Shown: positions 55,581-64,000 of the stretch, in pieces | Layout: each line of letters opens with the position of its first letter | Position numbering within the stretch: position 1 is the stretch's first letter | Assembly: GCA_028571685.1 (NCBI GenBank) | Contig: CM053164.1 | Coordinates: 35,824,501-35,888,500, forward strand | From: Heterohyrax brucei | Lineage: Eukaryota; Chordata; Mammalia; Hyracoidea; Procaviidae | Direction: 5' to 3' | DNA: 64,000 nt | Translations under genes and position numbers: made by a program | Notes under the pieces: model-generated | What the model was told of the DNA's origin: nothing | Seen by the model: the letters and a program-made list of their open reading frames with translations, nothing else | The model's database searches: none

Positions 55581-56160
55581 ATCCAAAGACAATGCCCATG
55601 GAAGCAGCAGTCAAGAATTTAAACAACATACTGCATCGGGTGAATCTTCTCCAAAGGACCTCTTCAAAGCATTAGAAAGCAAAGACACCACTTTGAAGAC
55701 TGAGGTGCCCTGATGGTAGTCATGGTGTTTGCCTCCTAGGCATGCAACAACTGGGCAGTGAATGAGGAAGACTAAAGAAGAATTGATACCTCTGGACTGT
55801 GGTGTTGGTGAAGAGTATTTAATGTACTGTGAATTGCCAGGAGAGCGAACAAGTCTGTCTTGGAAGAAGTAAAGCCAGAATGCCCCTTAGAAACAAGAAT
55901 TGGAGAGACTTTGTCTCAAATATTTTGGACACATTATCAGACGGAACCAGTGCCTGGAGGACACCATGCTTGATAAAGTAGAGGGTCTGTGGAAAAGAGG
56001 AAAACCCTCAATGAGATGCAGTGACCAGTGGCTACAACAGTGGGCTCCAACATAGCAATGATTAGGAGGCTGGTACAAGACTGGATGATGTTTTCTTTTG
56101 TTGTACATGAGGTTGCTATGAGTCAGAATGGACTCGACGGCATCTAACAACAACAGCAAT

Positions 56161-56849
56161 TACCAGATGAAGGGGGAATGAGTATTAGACAACATACATG
56201 CCAATACAACTTCTAGTCTGAACTATCCTCCCCTTCTTCATTTGGCATTTATCTTCTGGATGTCTGGCAAAGTGTCTGGATGGAGCTCAATAAATATTTG
56301 ACACATAATGGATGGAAAAGTGAATTGGTAAATGAGTGAACAGATCCATGCATGAGTGAAGACATGAATGGATGGAAGGATAGGTCAGCGTTTGCTAAGT
56401 CGGTGCTCTGCTGTTGGGTGCTCTGGGAAATGCAAGAGCAGAGAACCAGAACACAGAACTCAGTAAGACTCAAGGACTCACACTTAGCAGGTGCACCACC
56501 TACCATCTTACAGTCTAAGATCTTGCGAATTGGTCCAGTCCAGTGAAAGTGGGGTCTTTTAGGGTAGCGCTTGCCAAGCTCATCTTGGCCACCCCTTGGA
56601 TCCCCTGGGATGGCACTAGGTGCCCAGCCAGGGATAGCTGATGGGTCCTGAGAGCCTGGCAACAGCTCTGAGCCTCTCCTTTATCTTAGACAGGCACATG
56701 GCGGGCACTGTCCAGCCAGTGCTGGATGACTCTTGGCGTCTCAGGCAGCAACTCTCCCTGGATTCCTACTCTCCTACACTGTGTTCAGCATTCTTACTCA
56801 AGCCCCTCACAACTGAAAACATGTTTGTTTTTTTTTTTATTTTTTTTTA
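56161..56849. other. Unique sequence
   Basis: 56280-56370 is a tetramer-like (ATGGATGGA, GAATGAGTGAA) low-complexity patch; 56826-56849 is T-rich. Nothing else recognised. Confidence 0.4.
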
Positions 56850-57440
56850 AGTACAAGCCAAAAAAGAATGCGTAATTGGTGCTCCCGGCAGACAGCAGCA
56901 GGGCTGGTGTCTTCTTGTGCAAGAGGATTTGTGGCTTTTGGCCCAAAGTCCGGATGACAGAAAACAGTAGATGTCTCTTCCATCCAAAAGCTCTTGTTTC
57001 TGGCAGTGGTTGTGGTGGCGCGGCTGTTGGAACTGTCTCGTAAACTGAAGAATTAATCCTGGGAAGTAATTAGCACCCCTGGGAGTGGTTATGGTGCAGG
57101 CTGTGTGTTGTTCCCATCATTGTCCTCATACTGGTGGCCTTGGGAAGAAGCATCAGCGACTTTAAAGGGCTCCGGCAGACAGCTGTTATGGTGCTGGTGT
57201 GATGTTTTGTTTTCATTTCCACCTTTTAATCTCTTGTTGAAAATAGCCTTTTGGAACTTGGCAATCCTGTTTCTTCCCTGGTCGTTTAGTGCTTTTCTCA
57301 CTGTTTCTTCTGTCACCTCTCTTTCTATGTGTGTGTTTTTTGAAGAAAAAAAATTAGCTAGGCATGCAAAGGAGCTATTTTTAATCTTAAAAGACTCAAT
57401 CTGTCTAGAAGATTGGACACCCGGGGACATGCCTGCAGAC
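56850..57440. other. Repeat-free block, possible conserved element or exon
   Basis: No transposon text. It retains CpG sites and near-identical short words on both sides (GGCAGACAGC at 56888 and 57174). The minus strand carries an open frame at 57089-57430; see the separate entry. Confidence 0.35.
57089..57430 (-). other. Open frame of 113 codons, possible exon, unrecognised
   Basis: The frame is hydrophilic with a charged middle (EREVTEETVRKAL, NRIAKFQKAIFNKRL, then a His/Asn/Ser-rich tail) and could form an amphipathic helix. A plausible acceptor (CACACACATAG on the minus strand near 57330) precedes the charged part, and a plausible donor (CCA/GTATGAG) follows near 57136. I recognise no family. 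The reading frame on the opposite strand is also open (57105-57608), which weakens the case. It could be an exon of an unknown gene, a lncRNA segment or chance. Confidence 0.22.
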
Positions 57441-57904
57441 GAGAGGGTGAGCTCTGACCTGAGGTTATCCTGTTGGCCGGACCAGGCCCGTCAGGGTCGG
57501 CTTTCCCACCTTGGTGTCTCTGGTTCTCTCTCTGTTGTTTCCCTGTGGCATGTGCTCTCTGACCAGGGCGGCCCACTTTCAGGCTTTAGCTATTTCAGCA
57601 ATTGCTGAGTCTCTTGCTTTCTGGAGTTCACCTTTTCCACAAAGAATGTGCACTGCTCAGGGCTTGTCAGGGAAGGTCCAGCCTCTGACCTTTCTGCATT
57701 CTGGCCTCAGGATTTAGAAAGTGGGGAGCCCACTCCTGCAGGGACAGTCTCCCACCCAAGCCTCCAGGAGCCTCGCCTGGACCAGGTGCAGTTCCTGAGC
57801 TCCAGGGGGTTACCTCTGGAAGACGGGCACAGAACAGTCTGCTTGTGCTTTCCTCCAGGGACACTGGAGACGTAGCCACCACTCATACCTCCCGTGCTAG
57901 GTTT
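57441..57904. other. Unique sequence
   Basis: GC-richer interval with overlapping frames on both strands; no gene evidence. Confidence 0.35.
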
Positions 57905-57990
57905 CACCCAAGCTCCCTGTGACTTTGGGGAAGTCTCTTTCAACCTTCTGTGCCTTCATTTTCTCCTCTGTAAAATTAAGACTGTATTTC
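57905..57990 (+). repeat. MIR fragment
   Basis: CCCTGTGACTTTGGGGAAGTC, TCTTTCAACCTTCTGTGCC and TTCATTTTCTCCTCTGTAAAATT give the MIR core in order. Confidence 0.8.
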
Positions 57991-57994
57991 AGCA

Positions 57995-58250
57995 AGCTTA
58001 CTGTTAAAACAAACAACTTCCAAATTGTAGTGGTTTAACATAATAGGTATACTAGCCAACCCAAGTGCCATCGAGTCGGATCCGACTCATGTATGACATA
58101 ATGCTTTCTCAGGTCACAGTCCAGGTAGGTCAGCAGGAAGAAGCTCTGCTCCATGAGCTCTACGTGGACCAAGGCTCTTCCATGATGTGGCTCTGCCATC
58201 CTCAAAGGCCTCGTCTTTCTCTGCAGCAAAAACAGAAAGAGAGAGGATGA
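57995..58250 (-). repeat. Ancient interspersed repeat with a SINE scrap
   Basis: CTTCCAAATTGTAGTGGTTTAAC, then AGGTCACAGTCCAGGTAGGTC, CTCTGCTCCATGAGCTC and ATGTGGCTCTGCCATCCTC, follow a familiar mammalian LTR-type relic read in reverse. An AfroSINE 3' scrap (AAGTGCCATCGAGTCGGATCC) sits at 58058-58090. Confidence 0.45.
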
Positions 58251-58256
58251 AGAGAG

Positions 58257-58668
58257 TGTACTAGCTTCTTAATGCTGCCAGAACAAAATACCACAAAGCA
58301 GGCGGCTTTAAACAACAGAGATTTGTTGTCTCCTAGTGTGGAGGCCAGATGTCCAGATCAGGTGTCAAGCCTGTCGATGTCTGCTGAGGCTGTGGGAGAA
58401 TCTCCTCTATGCCTCTCTCTGCCAGACCTCGGTATTCCTTGACTTGTAGCTGCATCTGCCTACATTGTCACATGGTGGTTCTTCCTCTGTCTTCTCTTTT
58501 ATAAGGATACCAGTCATATAGGATTAGGACCCACCCTACTCCCCTGTGGCCTAACTGACAATGTCTTCAAAGACCGTATTTCCAGACTCACATTCACAGG
58601 TAAAAAGTACAAGGGTAAAGACATCAGCATATGATACAATTTCAAGAGGACAGAGTTCAGTCCATAAA
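58257..58668 (-). mobile_element. MaLR-like solo LTR
   Basis: Plus-strand order TGTACTAGCTTCTTAATGCTG, CCAGAACAAAATACCACAAAG, CACATGGTGGTTCTTCC, CTCTTTTATAAGGATACCAG, TAGGATTAGGACCCACCC and GACAATGTCTTCAAAGACC is the reverse of a MaLR LTR. The right border is approximate. Confidence 0.8.
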
Positions 58669-58741
58669 TTCAGTCATCAAAATGCCTTTTAGGACACAAT
58701 TCTGTCAATAACAGGAGACATCCCTATCCCCATGTATACCT

Positions 58742-58957
58742 AAAAACAAAAACCAAACCCATTGCCATTGAATCGATTCCAACATATGTCAAGACCCTGT
58801 AGAACAGAGTAGAACTGCCCCATAGAGTTTCCAAGACTAAATCTTTATGGAAGCAGACTGCCACATCTTTCTCCTGCAGAGCAGCAGCTGATGGGTTTGA
58901 ATCTCCAAACTTTTGGTTAGCAGCAGAATGTTTAACTGCTGGACCACTAGGGCTCCT
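58742..58957 (-). mobile_element. AfroSINE, long variant
   Basis: AAAACCAAACCCATTGCCATTG, ATCGATTCCAACATATGTC, CAGAGTAGAACTGCCCCATAG and AAACTTTTGGTTAGCAGCAG, ending GACCACTAGGGCTCCT. Confidence 0.92.
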
Positions 58958-58969
58958 TTCATCCAGGCC

Positions 58970-59021
58970 CACCAAACCCATTACCATTGAGCCAATTCCA
59001 ACTCATAGTGATTCTGTTGCA
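58970..59021 (-). mobile_element. AfroSINE or RTE 3' fragment
   Basis: ACCAAACCCATTACCATTGAGCC and ATTCCAACTCATAGTGATTC only; too short to tell SINE from the LINE that shares this 3' end. Confidence 0.7.
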
Positions 59022-59024
59022 TAC

Positions 59025-59190
59025 AAACCGAAAGCCACAGCCATCAAGTCCATTCCAACTCACAGCTACCACACAGGACAGAGTAGGACTGCCACATAGG
59101 ATTCGTGAGGAGTGACTAGTAGAGTCAAGCTGCCAACCTTCTTCTGATTAACTGCTGAGTTCTTAGCCATTGTGCTGCTAGGGTTTCTCA
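59025..59190 (-). mobile_element. AfroSINE
   Basis: CGAAAGCCACAGCCATCAAGTCC, ATTCCAACTCACAGCTACC, AGAGTAGGACTGCCACATAGG and CCAACCTTCTTCTGATTAACTGC, ending TGCTGCTAGGGTTTCTC. Third reverse-orientation piece in a 450-bp cluster. Confidence 0.88.
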
Positions 59191-59281
59191 TACAGACCTA
59201 AAGGGCCCCAAATAACTCTCAATCATATTTCCTGTATTAGGGTGAGGACAAGTCAGTCCACCCCAGCTAGATGGAAAGGGG

Positions 59282-59911
59282 TGTTACCAGAAAAAACTCC
59301 AGGTTCGTGCCACCTGCCACTGAGCCAGTCTCTGAGATAGGGGTTTGGGTGAAGCAATCAAAGATCTTCTTTGCAAGCTGGCATTGCAATGAGATAAAGG
59401 ACATGCTTGTCCTCAAAGCCTATCTGAATTTGCCAGGCAAGGTCAAGGTTTTCAAAGGGAGAGGCTACGTGCTGTTGTAGGGGTAAACTTGTGGGTAACC
59501 GGAAGAATGTAGAAGTTGACCAGGTGGGGGTCGACTGCTTCACGATCTCTCAGGCCATCATCGGCCATCAGAGAAAACAAAGTGGTGTTAGATGCCATCT
59601 GGCCAGCAATCTGAAAGAAGAGTGTTCAAAACCAAGTTACTTCCCTGTCCTCCCTGGCTTCCTGAGTAATTCTTCTATCATTGGTTAGTTATAGCCCAGT
59701 TATCAAGACAAGAGGAGTCATTCATAGCCTGTAGTCTATGTCTAAACCTGTGGTGCTACCTCTGAGAGCCCCACCCTAGCATCAGCACCTGGGGCTGGTG
59801 GAATGTGGAGGTCATGTTTTCCATGTGAGCTGAGGGTGGTAGATCTGAAACAATATCTCTCAGGCCCTTGGTCCTAGGACCCCGCTCAGTGCTTTTCAGC
59901 CTCAGTTTTCA
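59282..59911 (-). mobile_element. Endogenous retrovirus 3' LTR
   Basis: On the minus strand the LTR opens TGAAAACTGAGGCTG just after a polypurine tract and closes CTGGTAACA. It contains ATAACTAACCAATGATAG (CCAAT-like U3) and, near the U5 end, CAGTCTCTGAGA in plus orientation. The order (env tail, polypurine tract, LTR) is correct for a 3' LTR of a minus-strand provirus. It is probably ERV1-class by texture. The 59282 border is chosen on the TG/CA rule and could be about 50 bp off. Confidence 0.72.
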
Positions 59912-59930
59912 ATCCCCCCTGTTGTTTTTA
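59912..59930 (-). other. Retroviral polypurine tract
   Basis: On the minus strand AAAAACAACAGGGGGGATT immediately precedes the LTR start, the expected plus-strand primer site of a retrovirus. Confidence 0.7.
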
Positions 59931-60146
59931 ACTTTCACAGTCTTGGGAGGAGGGGCACTGACCATTCTGCCTCCTTCCTGCTGAGTAGAGGTGTGGGAGG
60001 GGGTGAAGCTTGTCAGTACAGAAGAGGCATATTGGAGGAGTGAAAGGCCACCACATCCTGTGGGACCCGAGAGTATGTGGACTCCAAGGGGAGATTGTCA
60101 GGAACAAACATTCCACACTGCCTCCTACCACCCCTGCTTGGAGAGT

Positions 60147-60290
60147 CTAGGCTATCTCCTTAGCAACTATTTTGAGAATGTGGGGCCCAAAAATGTAGAT
60201 GAGAAAAATGTAGATGAGAAAAATGTTTAGAACAGTAAACAAAAGGGAAACGGCCCAGGAATTTACCGATTCCAACCATTCAGACGACTG
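60147..60290 (-). pseudogene. Endogenous retrovirus env (transmembrane subunit) tail remnant
   Basis: The minus frame ending in a stop at 60147-60149 reads a Trp-rich juxtamembrane stretch (SEWLESVNSW), a run of hydrophobic residues long enough to span a membrane, and a Phe-Gly-Pro motif leading to a short tail. This is the usual pattern for the C-terminus of a gammaretrovirus-like TM protein. A 15-bp tandem duplication (ATGTAGATGAGAAAA) lies in the hydrophobic part, and an in-frame stop (CTA, 60290 region) cuts off everything upstream. It is a relic without coding capacity. Confidence 0.6.
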
Positions 60291-62665
60291 GCTCCACTAA
60301 CCTGAGTGATAAAAGGGGAGCAACTCAGGAATTTCTTTAGAGGGTGGTGTGGAGTCCGTTACTGACAGGATTTTGAAACCTTAGTCGGTAGCAGAGCTGT
60401 GCATGTATGAAGGACACCTAAGTTTTAAATAGCCCAACCCAGGTATTTGGTATGGCAATGTTCCAAAGCTTCTCACATAACTAGACTGCTTCCCTGGTAT
60501 ATATCCCCAAACCAATAATACAATTAATTTTAAGTCTTAACTTGTATTCCAGTTAGTAATTTTTGTCCTAGCAGCTCAGCAGGACATTCAGGAACACATG
60601 AAAGGGAGTGTTTTCGACTCGACGGCACTTGGCTTGGCTTGGCTATTAGATGTTATCAGATAAGAAATAAGAGTAAACTTTATCAGATATAAGAGTAATT
60701 CTTACCAGACATAAAAGTCAACTTAACCTTTGCACAGTCCTGCATGGAGAGTAGGCCCATTGGGTAATCCAAGGTAGGGAAGGTGGTTTTCTTCTCTGAG
60801 ACAAGTTAATTTCTTTACTTTCCAAGTCTAGGTCAAGTTTAACCCTTAGCTCTCCCATGGAGATGTTGATGGTTTCGCCAGGAGGCAGACGAGCCTCAGG
60901 CCCCCATCAGTGGTTGGTTTCTTTAGACTCACCTTCTGAGAGAGTCCAGGAGGGCCTCTCCTCCTGGGCCTTTGGGGAAGTCAAGGGGAGTCCTGTTGTA
61001 GGGTACTCAGGAAACTCTGACTTCCAGTGGCCTCATTTTGGGCAGTACCTGTATTAATTGGCATCCGTATTCCCTCGCCAGTGAAGTGATCTCAGTCCTG
61101 ATCTCTGGAGGTTACCTCAAGGTTCACCTTGTCTAGCCATAGCAAACAACTGGGCCTTCCTTTCTTCTTTTCCTCTCTGCTGCCAAAATTTCTGTTATCA
61201 AACGCCTTAAAGATCTCTTATACCAACTGGAAGAGTGGGCTGAGGTTTTGCCTCAAGCTTTTGGAATTTTTGTCTTATGTCTTGTGTGGACTAGGACATA
61301 AAATGTATGGCCATAATGGTTTTTCTTTTGTTTGTTTTTACAAAACAGTGTCCAGAGTAAGACAGCTGGCCAATTTATCTGGACCACTGTTCAACTTAAG
61401 GTGGCTTGAAAAACCAGTCTTTTAAGCTTTCAGTTCAAAGGACACCCAAAAGCCACAGCCTGTGTGGGCCACATTAATCTCCATGAAAGTCAGAAATTTA
61501 GACTTTAGAAGAATTACATATCTAATTATAAAACCTTCAATAAAAATGTTCAATAAATGGTAATTGAACACCATCAGTTTTTAAGATTTCAGGCATCATA
61601 GATAGAATGGGAAATGTAATGTGATTTTGATTTGTAAAATCATAGTTAAAATTTCAGACACTTTTCTGGTTATGGTATTTACAACTTTGTTAAGTTTACC
61701 CATAAGAATTTTTAAGTGAAGAATGACAACACTCAAACTCATTAGTTAAATAATTTTAGGGAAAGGGAAAATGATTTCCTAGATCTAGAAAGCAGGACCT
61801 GAAAATACCAGCAATATTTCCACATAAAACTGATAGCATATTTTCTTTTACTCAGCCTTAAGTAGTCGTTCTCTGTTTCACCTAATCCTGGATCAGCAGC
61901 AGTCTGCAAGGTCTTCAGCTCTGTATAGAAGTTTTTGAATATCTCAAGTCACAATCCTTTCCACCAGTCTAAAATCTTCACTGAGATATTTTGGTTAATT
62001 GTTTTCAGAAAATTAGCAAAAACTTAGATAACAAATACTTAGAAGTCAATTATAAGCAGGATATAAAGGCAAATGAAACTCAATCTACTGGGAAAACTTT
62101 AGGTAATAATAGTTCCAAATACAATCATTACCCATATTTTTAAGGTTCATTAGACACCATACATAATAGTTTGGAGACATAATACCACATATTCAGGATA
62201 TATCAAGATTATTAAGTCTAAATATTTATATAGTGTGAAAAAACAAATTTATAGGCAAGTAATTTGAATGTCTCAAAGCATTGACTTTGAGGATGTCAGA
62301 TTAAAGAAAATAATGTATTTATGACATCCCACCCTTTGTTCTGTAAAAATCGCAACCTCATACATGTAAAACATATTTAGCTGATCACAGCAAAAGTCTT
62401 AAAATCCAAATCCAAAGTTTAGAAGTCCTCTTCAGCTGTGAAATCTAGAACACAAGTTGTCTACTTCTAAAATATAGTAGCAGGCACAAGTTAAAGACAT
62501 TTCCTTTACAAATGGGAGAAATTGCAGGGAAAGAAGGCATTTAACAGGCCAGAAGCAAATTAACAGAACACATCACATTAGCTCTCAAGGCTTTGAAAAG
62601 AATTTTCCATTCTTTGAGACATTTTACACAATGGTACTGCCCTCTAGACTCTAGGTATTGGCCAC
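60291..62665 (-). other. Probable ERV-related or AT-rich repeat-derived DNA
   Basis: Upstream (on the minus strand) of the env remnant I would expect more provirus, but I cannot identify pol or gag blocks. 60611-60648 is a 3' scrap of AfroSINE (CGACTCGACGGCACTTGG, then GGCTT repeats). 61430-62660 is strongly AT-rich. Some blocks next to the LTR at 62666 may belong to MaLR internal sequence. Assignment is weak. Confidence 0.3.
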
Positions 62666-63135
62666 TGTCTTAGTCAGCTAGGGCTGCTCTGACAGAAATA
62701 CCACCGAGTGGATGACTTTAACAAAGGAAGGTTTATTCTTACACAGTCCGGTAGGTTGCAAGTCCATATTCAGGGTGTCCGCTCCAGGGGAAGGCTTTCC
62801 CCCTTGTCGGCTCTGGAGGAAAGTCTGGTATTGCATCAGTCTTTGTCCAGGGAGCATCTTGGTGCAGGAACCTCAGGTCTGAAGGATGCGCTCTTCTCCC
62901 GGTGCTGCTTTCTTGATGGTAACGAGGTTCCCATTCTGTGCTTGCTTCTCTTTCCTTTTATCTCTTGCAGGCTGAAAGGATTAACGGTAGGGCAAGCCAT
63001 ACTCCAGGGAAACTCCCTTTACAGCAGAGCAGGGAAGTAATCCTATACAGGAATTTACAGCCCCACCCTAATCCTTTAACATACAGTTTAGCAAAACCAC
63101 ACATTTTGAGGGGGGACACAATTCAACCCATGACA
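62666..63135 (-). mobile_element. MaLR-like solo LTR with a perfect target duplication
   Basis: Plus-strand ends are TGTCTTAGTCAGC and AACCCATGACA, that is TGTC/GACA inverted, and both flanks are GCCAC (62661-62665 and 63136-63140). Inside are CTCTGACAGAAATACCACCG, AAGGAAGGTTTATTCTTAC, GTAGGTTGCAAGTCCATATTC and GAGGGGGGACACAATTC. Length is 470 bp. Both borders are therefore exact. Confidence 0.93.
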
Positions 63136-63476
63136 GCCACCCTCTGCAGATTTTAAGTGGAAGCCCCCCTGCCCCAGTCCTGTACTACAGCTCTGCCTTC
63201 CACGCCCACTGAGATAGCACCTCTTGCTCCCTTCACTTAAGGCACACAATTTTCCAAGTTCACAGGAGTGGCAACTCCACAAATAGAAACATCAGGGGCC
63301 TTGGCTTGACCCTTTCAAACTCCTGAGGTCATGGCCATACCTTTGAGACCAAGGCAGCTCAGCTTCCCATGTTCAGCTTCTGCTTCCTATGGTCTCATGG
63401 CCCAGGCCTCAGGCCTGCATCTTCCCAGCTCTGCTGTTGCTACTCTTGGTGATGGTCTGCGATTTTTCACCAAGTC
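63136..63476. other. Repeat-derived or unique flank
   Basis: CACCCTCTGCAGATTTTAAG through CCATACCTTTGAGACCAAGG resembles DNA often found next to MaLR-like LTRs in this lineage, but the assignment is from memory only. Confidence 0.3.
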
Positions 63477-63489
63477 AAGTTAGCAATTA

Positions 63490-63653
63490 AAACCAAATCA
63501 AACTCACTTTTCTGGAGTTGAGTTTAATTCATGGTGACCCTATAGGAAAGAATAGAAGTGCCCCACAGAGCCTTGAAGGAGTGCCTGGTGGACTTGAACT
63601 GTAGACTTTCTGGTGAGCAAACATAGCAACCAACACAGTAACCAGGGTTTTCC
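63490..63653 (-). mobile_element. AfroSINE with a perfect target duplication
   Basis: AAACCAAATCAAACTCAC tail side, GTGACCCTATAGGAAAGAATAG, CCACAGAGCCTTGAAGG and CTGGTGGACTTGAACTG, ending GTAACCAGGGTTTTCC. AAGTTAGCAATTA is present on both sides (63477-63489 and 63654-63666). Confidence 0.95.
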
Positions 63654-63666
63654 AAGTTAGCAATTA

Positions 63667-64000
63667 TGAAATAACAATAAAACTGTGACTTAATGTTATG
63701 CATTTGTTAGATAATATTAAGAAGAAAAATATATAAATTTTAACCTAATGAGAACAAGACGTTTTTTATTCCAGTGTGTGCCAAAACCTTTTAGCCCTTT
63801 TCTCTTTTTCCAAGCCTTGTGGCTCAGTTTTAACTCAGGAATCTTATTCTAATGAGAGACTAAATCTTTGCCTTTAAGAGAGAATACACAAGGAATAAAT
63901 TAACCCTTTACTTAGAAGTCAGAAAGTTTTGTTACTTAACAGTGAAAACCTAGTTTTTCTAACGTTAATGTTCTTAAAAACTTCATGAATCAAACTATTA
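63667..64000. other. AT-rich sequence at the window end
   Basis: No repeat or gene securely recognised; AT content is similar to 61.4-62.6 kb and may be part of the same repeat-derived tract. Confidence 0.35.

Larger units (their letters stand above)
54355..56160 (+). mobile_element. RTE LINE, 5'-truncated and inactive
   Basis: The plus strand carries the C-terminal half of an RTE-type reverse transcriptase and the 3' UTR: GCAGTACATGATCAAGAAC, GTCGATTGAGATGTTTCG, TTACCTGTGTTTTATTAAC, GTATCAGGGTTGTATTCTTTTGC, TATGCTGAGCAAATAATCTG, CTTCAGAACTTCATTTTACTTG, AATGCCCCTTAGAAACAAG and ATTTTGGACACATTATCAG, with a 3' end ATGAGTCAGAATGGACTCGACGG and (CAA)n. The catalytic motif reads Tyr-Ala-Asp-Lys at 55129-55140 instead of Tyr-Ala-Asp-Asp, and the frame is broken by many indels. 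A later SINE plus (GT)n interrupts it at 55336-55580. It cannot be active. Confidence 0.92.

Noticed and set aside
55413-55713. Cys-Val repeat frames
   Set aside because: Translation of the (GT)n microsatellite at 55489-55580.
57105-57608. 167-codon plus-strand frame
   Set aside because: Opposite strand of the better candidate at 57089-57430; its hydrophobic N-terminal half looks like the antisense of a charged frame.
3106-63653. tRNA genes suggested by A- and B-box motifs
   Set aside because: All instances are the tRNA-like heads of AfroSINEs; none can fold into a complete cloverleaf with an anticodon arm as far as I can see.

Overview
This is mammalian nuclear DNA, almost certainly from an afrotherian and most likely an elephant or close relative. 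The dominant interspersed repeat is the tRNA-headed AfroSINE, with its body motif GTGAGTCAGAATCGACTC and (GGTTT)n tail. It occurs with RTE-clade LINE fragments ending in (CAA)n, lineage-type L1 3' UTR fragments, MaLR-like LTRs, and older MIR and L2 relics shared by all mammals. Species was judged by eye from repeat families; no database search was possible.

I find no protein-coding gene that I can support. The open frames are short, overlap on both strands, and often run through repeats. The window reads as intergenic or deep-intronic DNA. The best coding-like stretch is 57089-57430 on the minus strand, which has plausible splice signals but which I do not recognise. Several AT-rich, repeat-free islands (6640-6960, 19440-19640, 23640-23960, 37660-37830, 40260-40600, 44080-44420, 56850-57440) look like candidate conserved non-coding elements; this is inference only.

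Layout: 1-5.3 kb holds an L1 3' UTR next to an internally deleted RTE copy, and an AfroSINE split by a solo LTR. 5.3-14 kb is mostly unique DNA with scattered SINEs, an RTE 3' end and a SINE carrying a possible hAT-type insertion. 14.1-14.3 kb is a 33-bp minisatellite. 14.6-18.7 kb is a dense pile of L1, SINE, RTE and MIR with clear nesting. 19-35 kb is largely unique, with a SINE cluster at 22.4-23.0 kb. 35-41 kb is mixed SINE/L1/L2/MIR. 41-52 kb holds three minus-strand LTRs, one inside an RTE-derived element, plus many SINEs. 53.8-56.2 kb is a solo LTR next to a 1.8-kb dead RTE LINE. 57.9-64 kb is the most retroviral part: ancient LTRs, a minus-strand endogenous retrovirus 3' end (LTR, polypurine tract and env tail remnant) and a MaLR-like LTR with a perfect 5-bp target duplication.

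The most interesting structural signal is a non-autonomous RTE derivative present three times (1579-1950 minus, 18356-18724 plus, 49660-50585 minus). In it the RTE 5' leader is joined directly to the RTE 3' end at what looks like the same junction, which suggests that a deleted copy was itself mobilised. No CRISPR, operon, phage or other exotic system is present.
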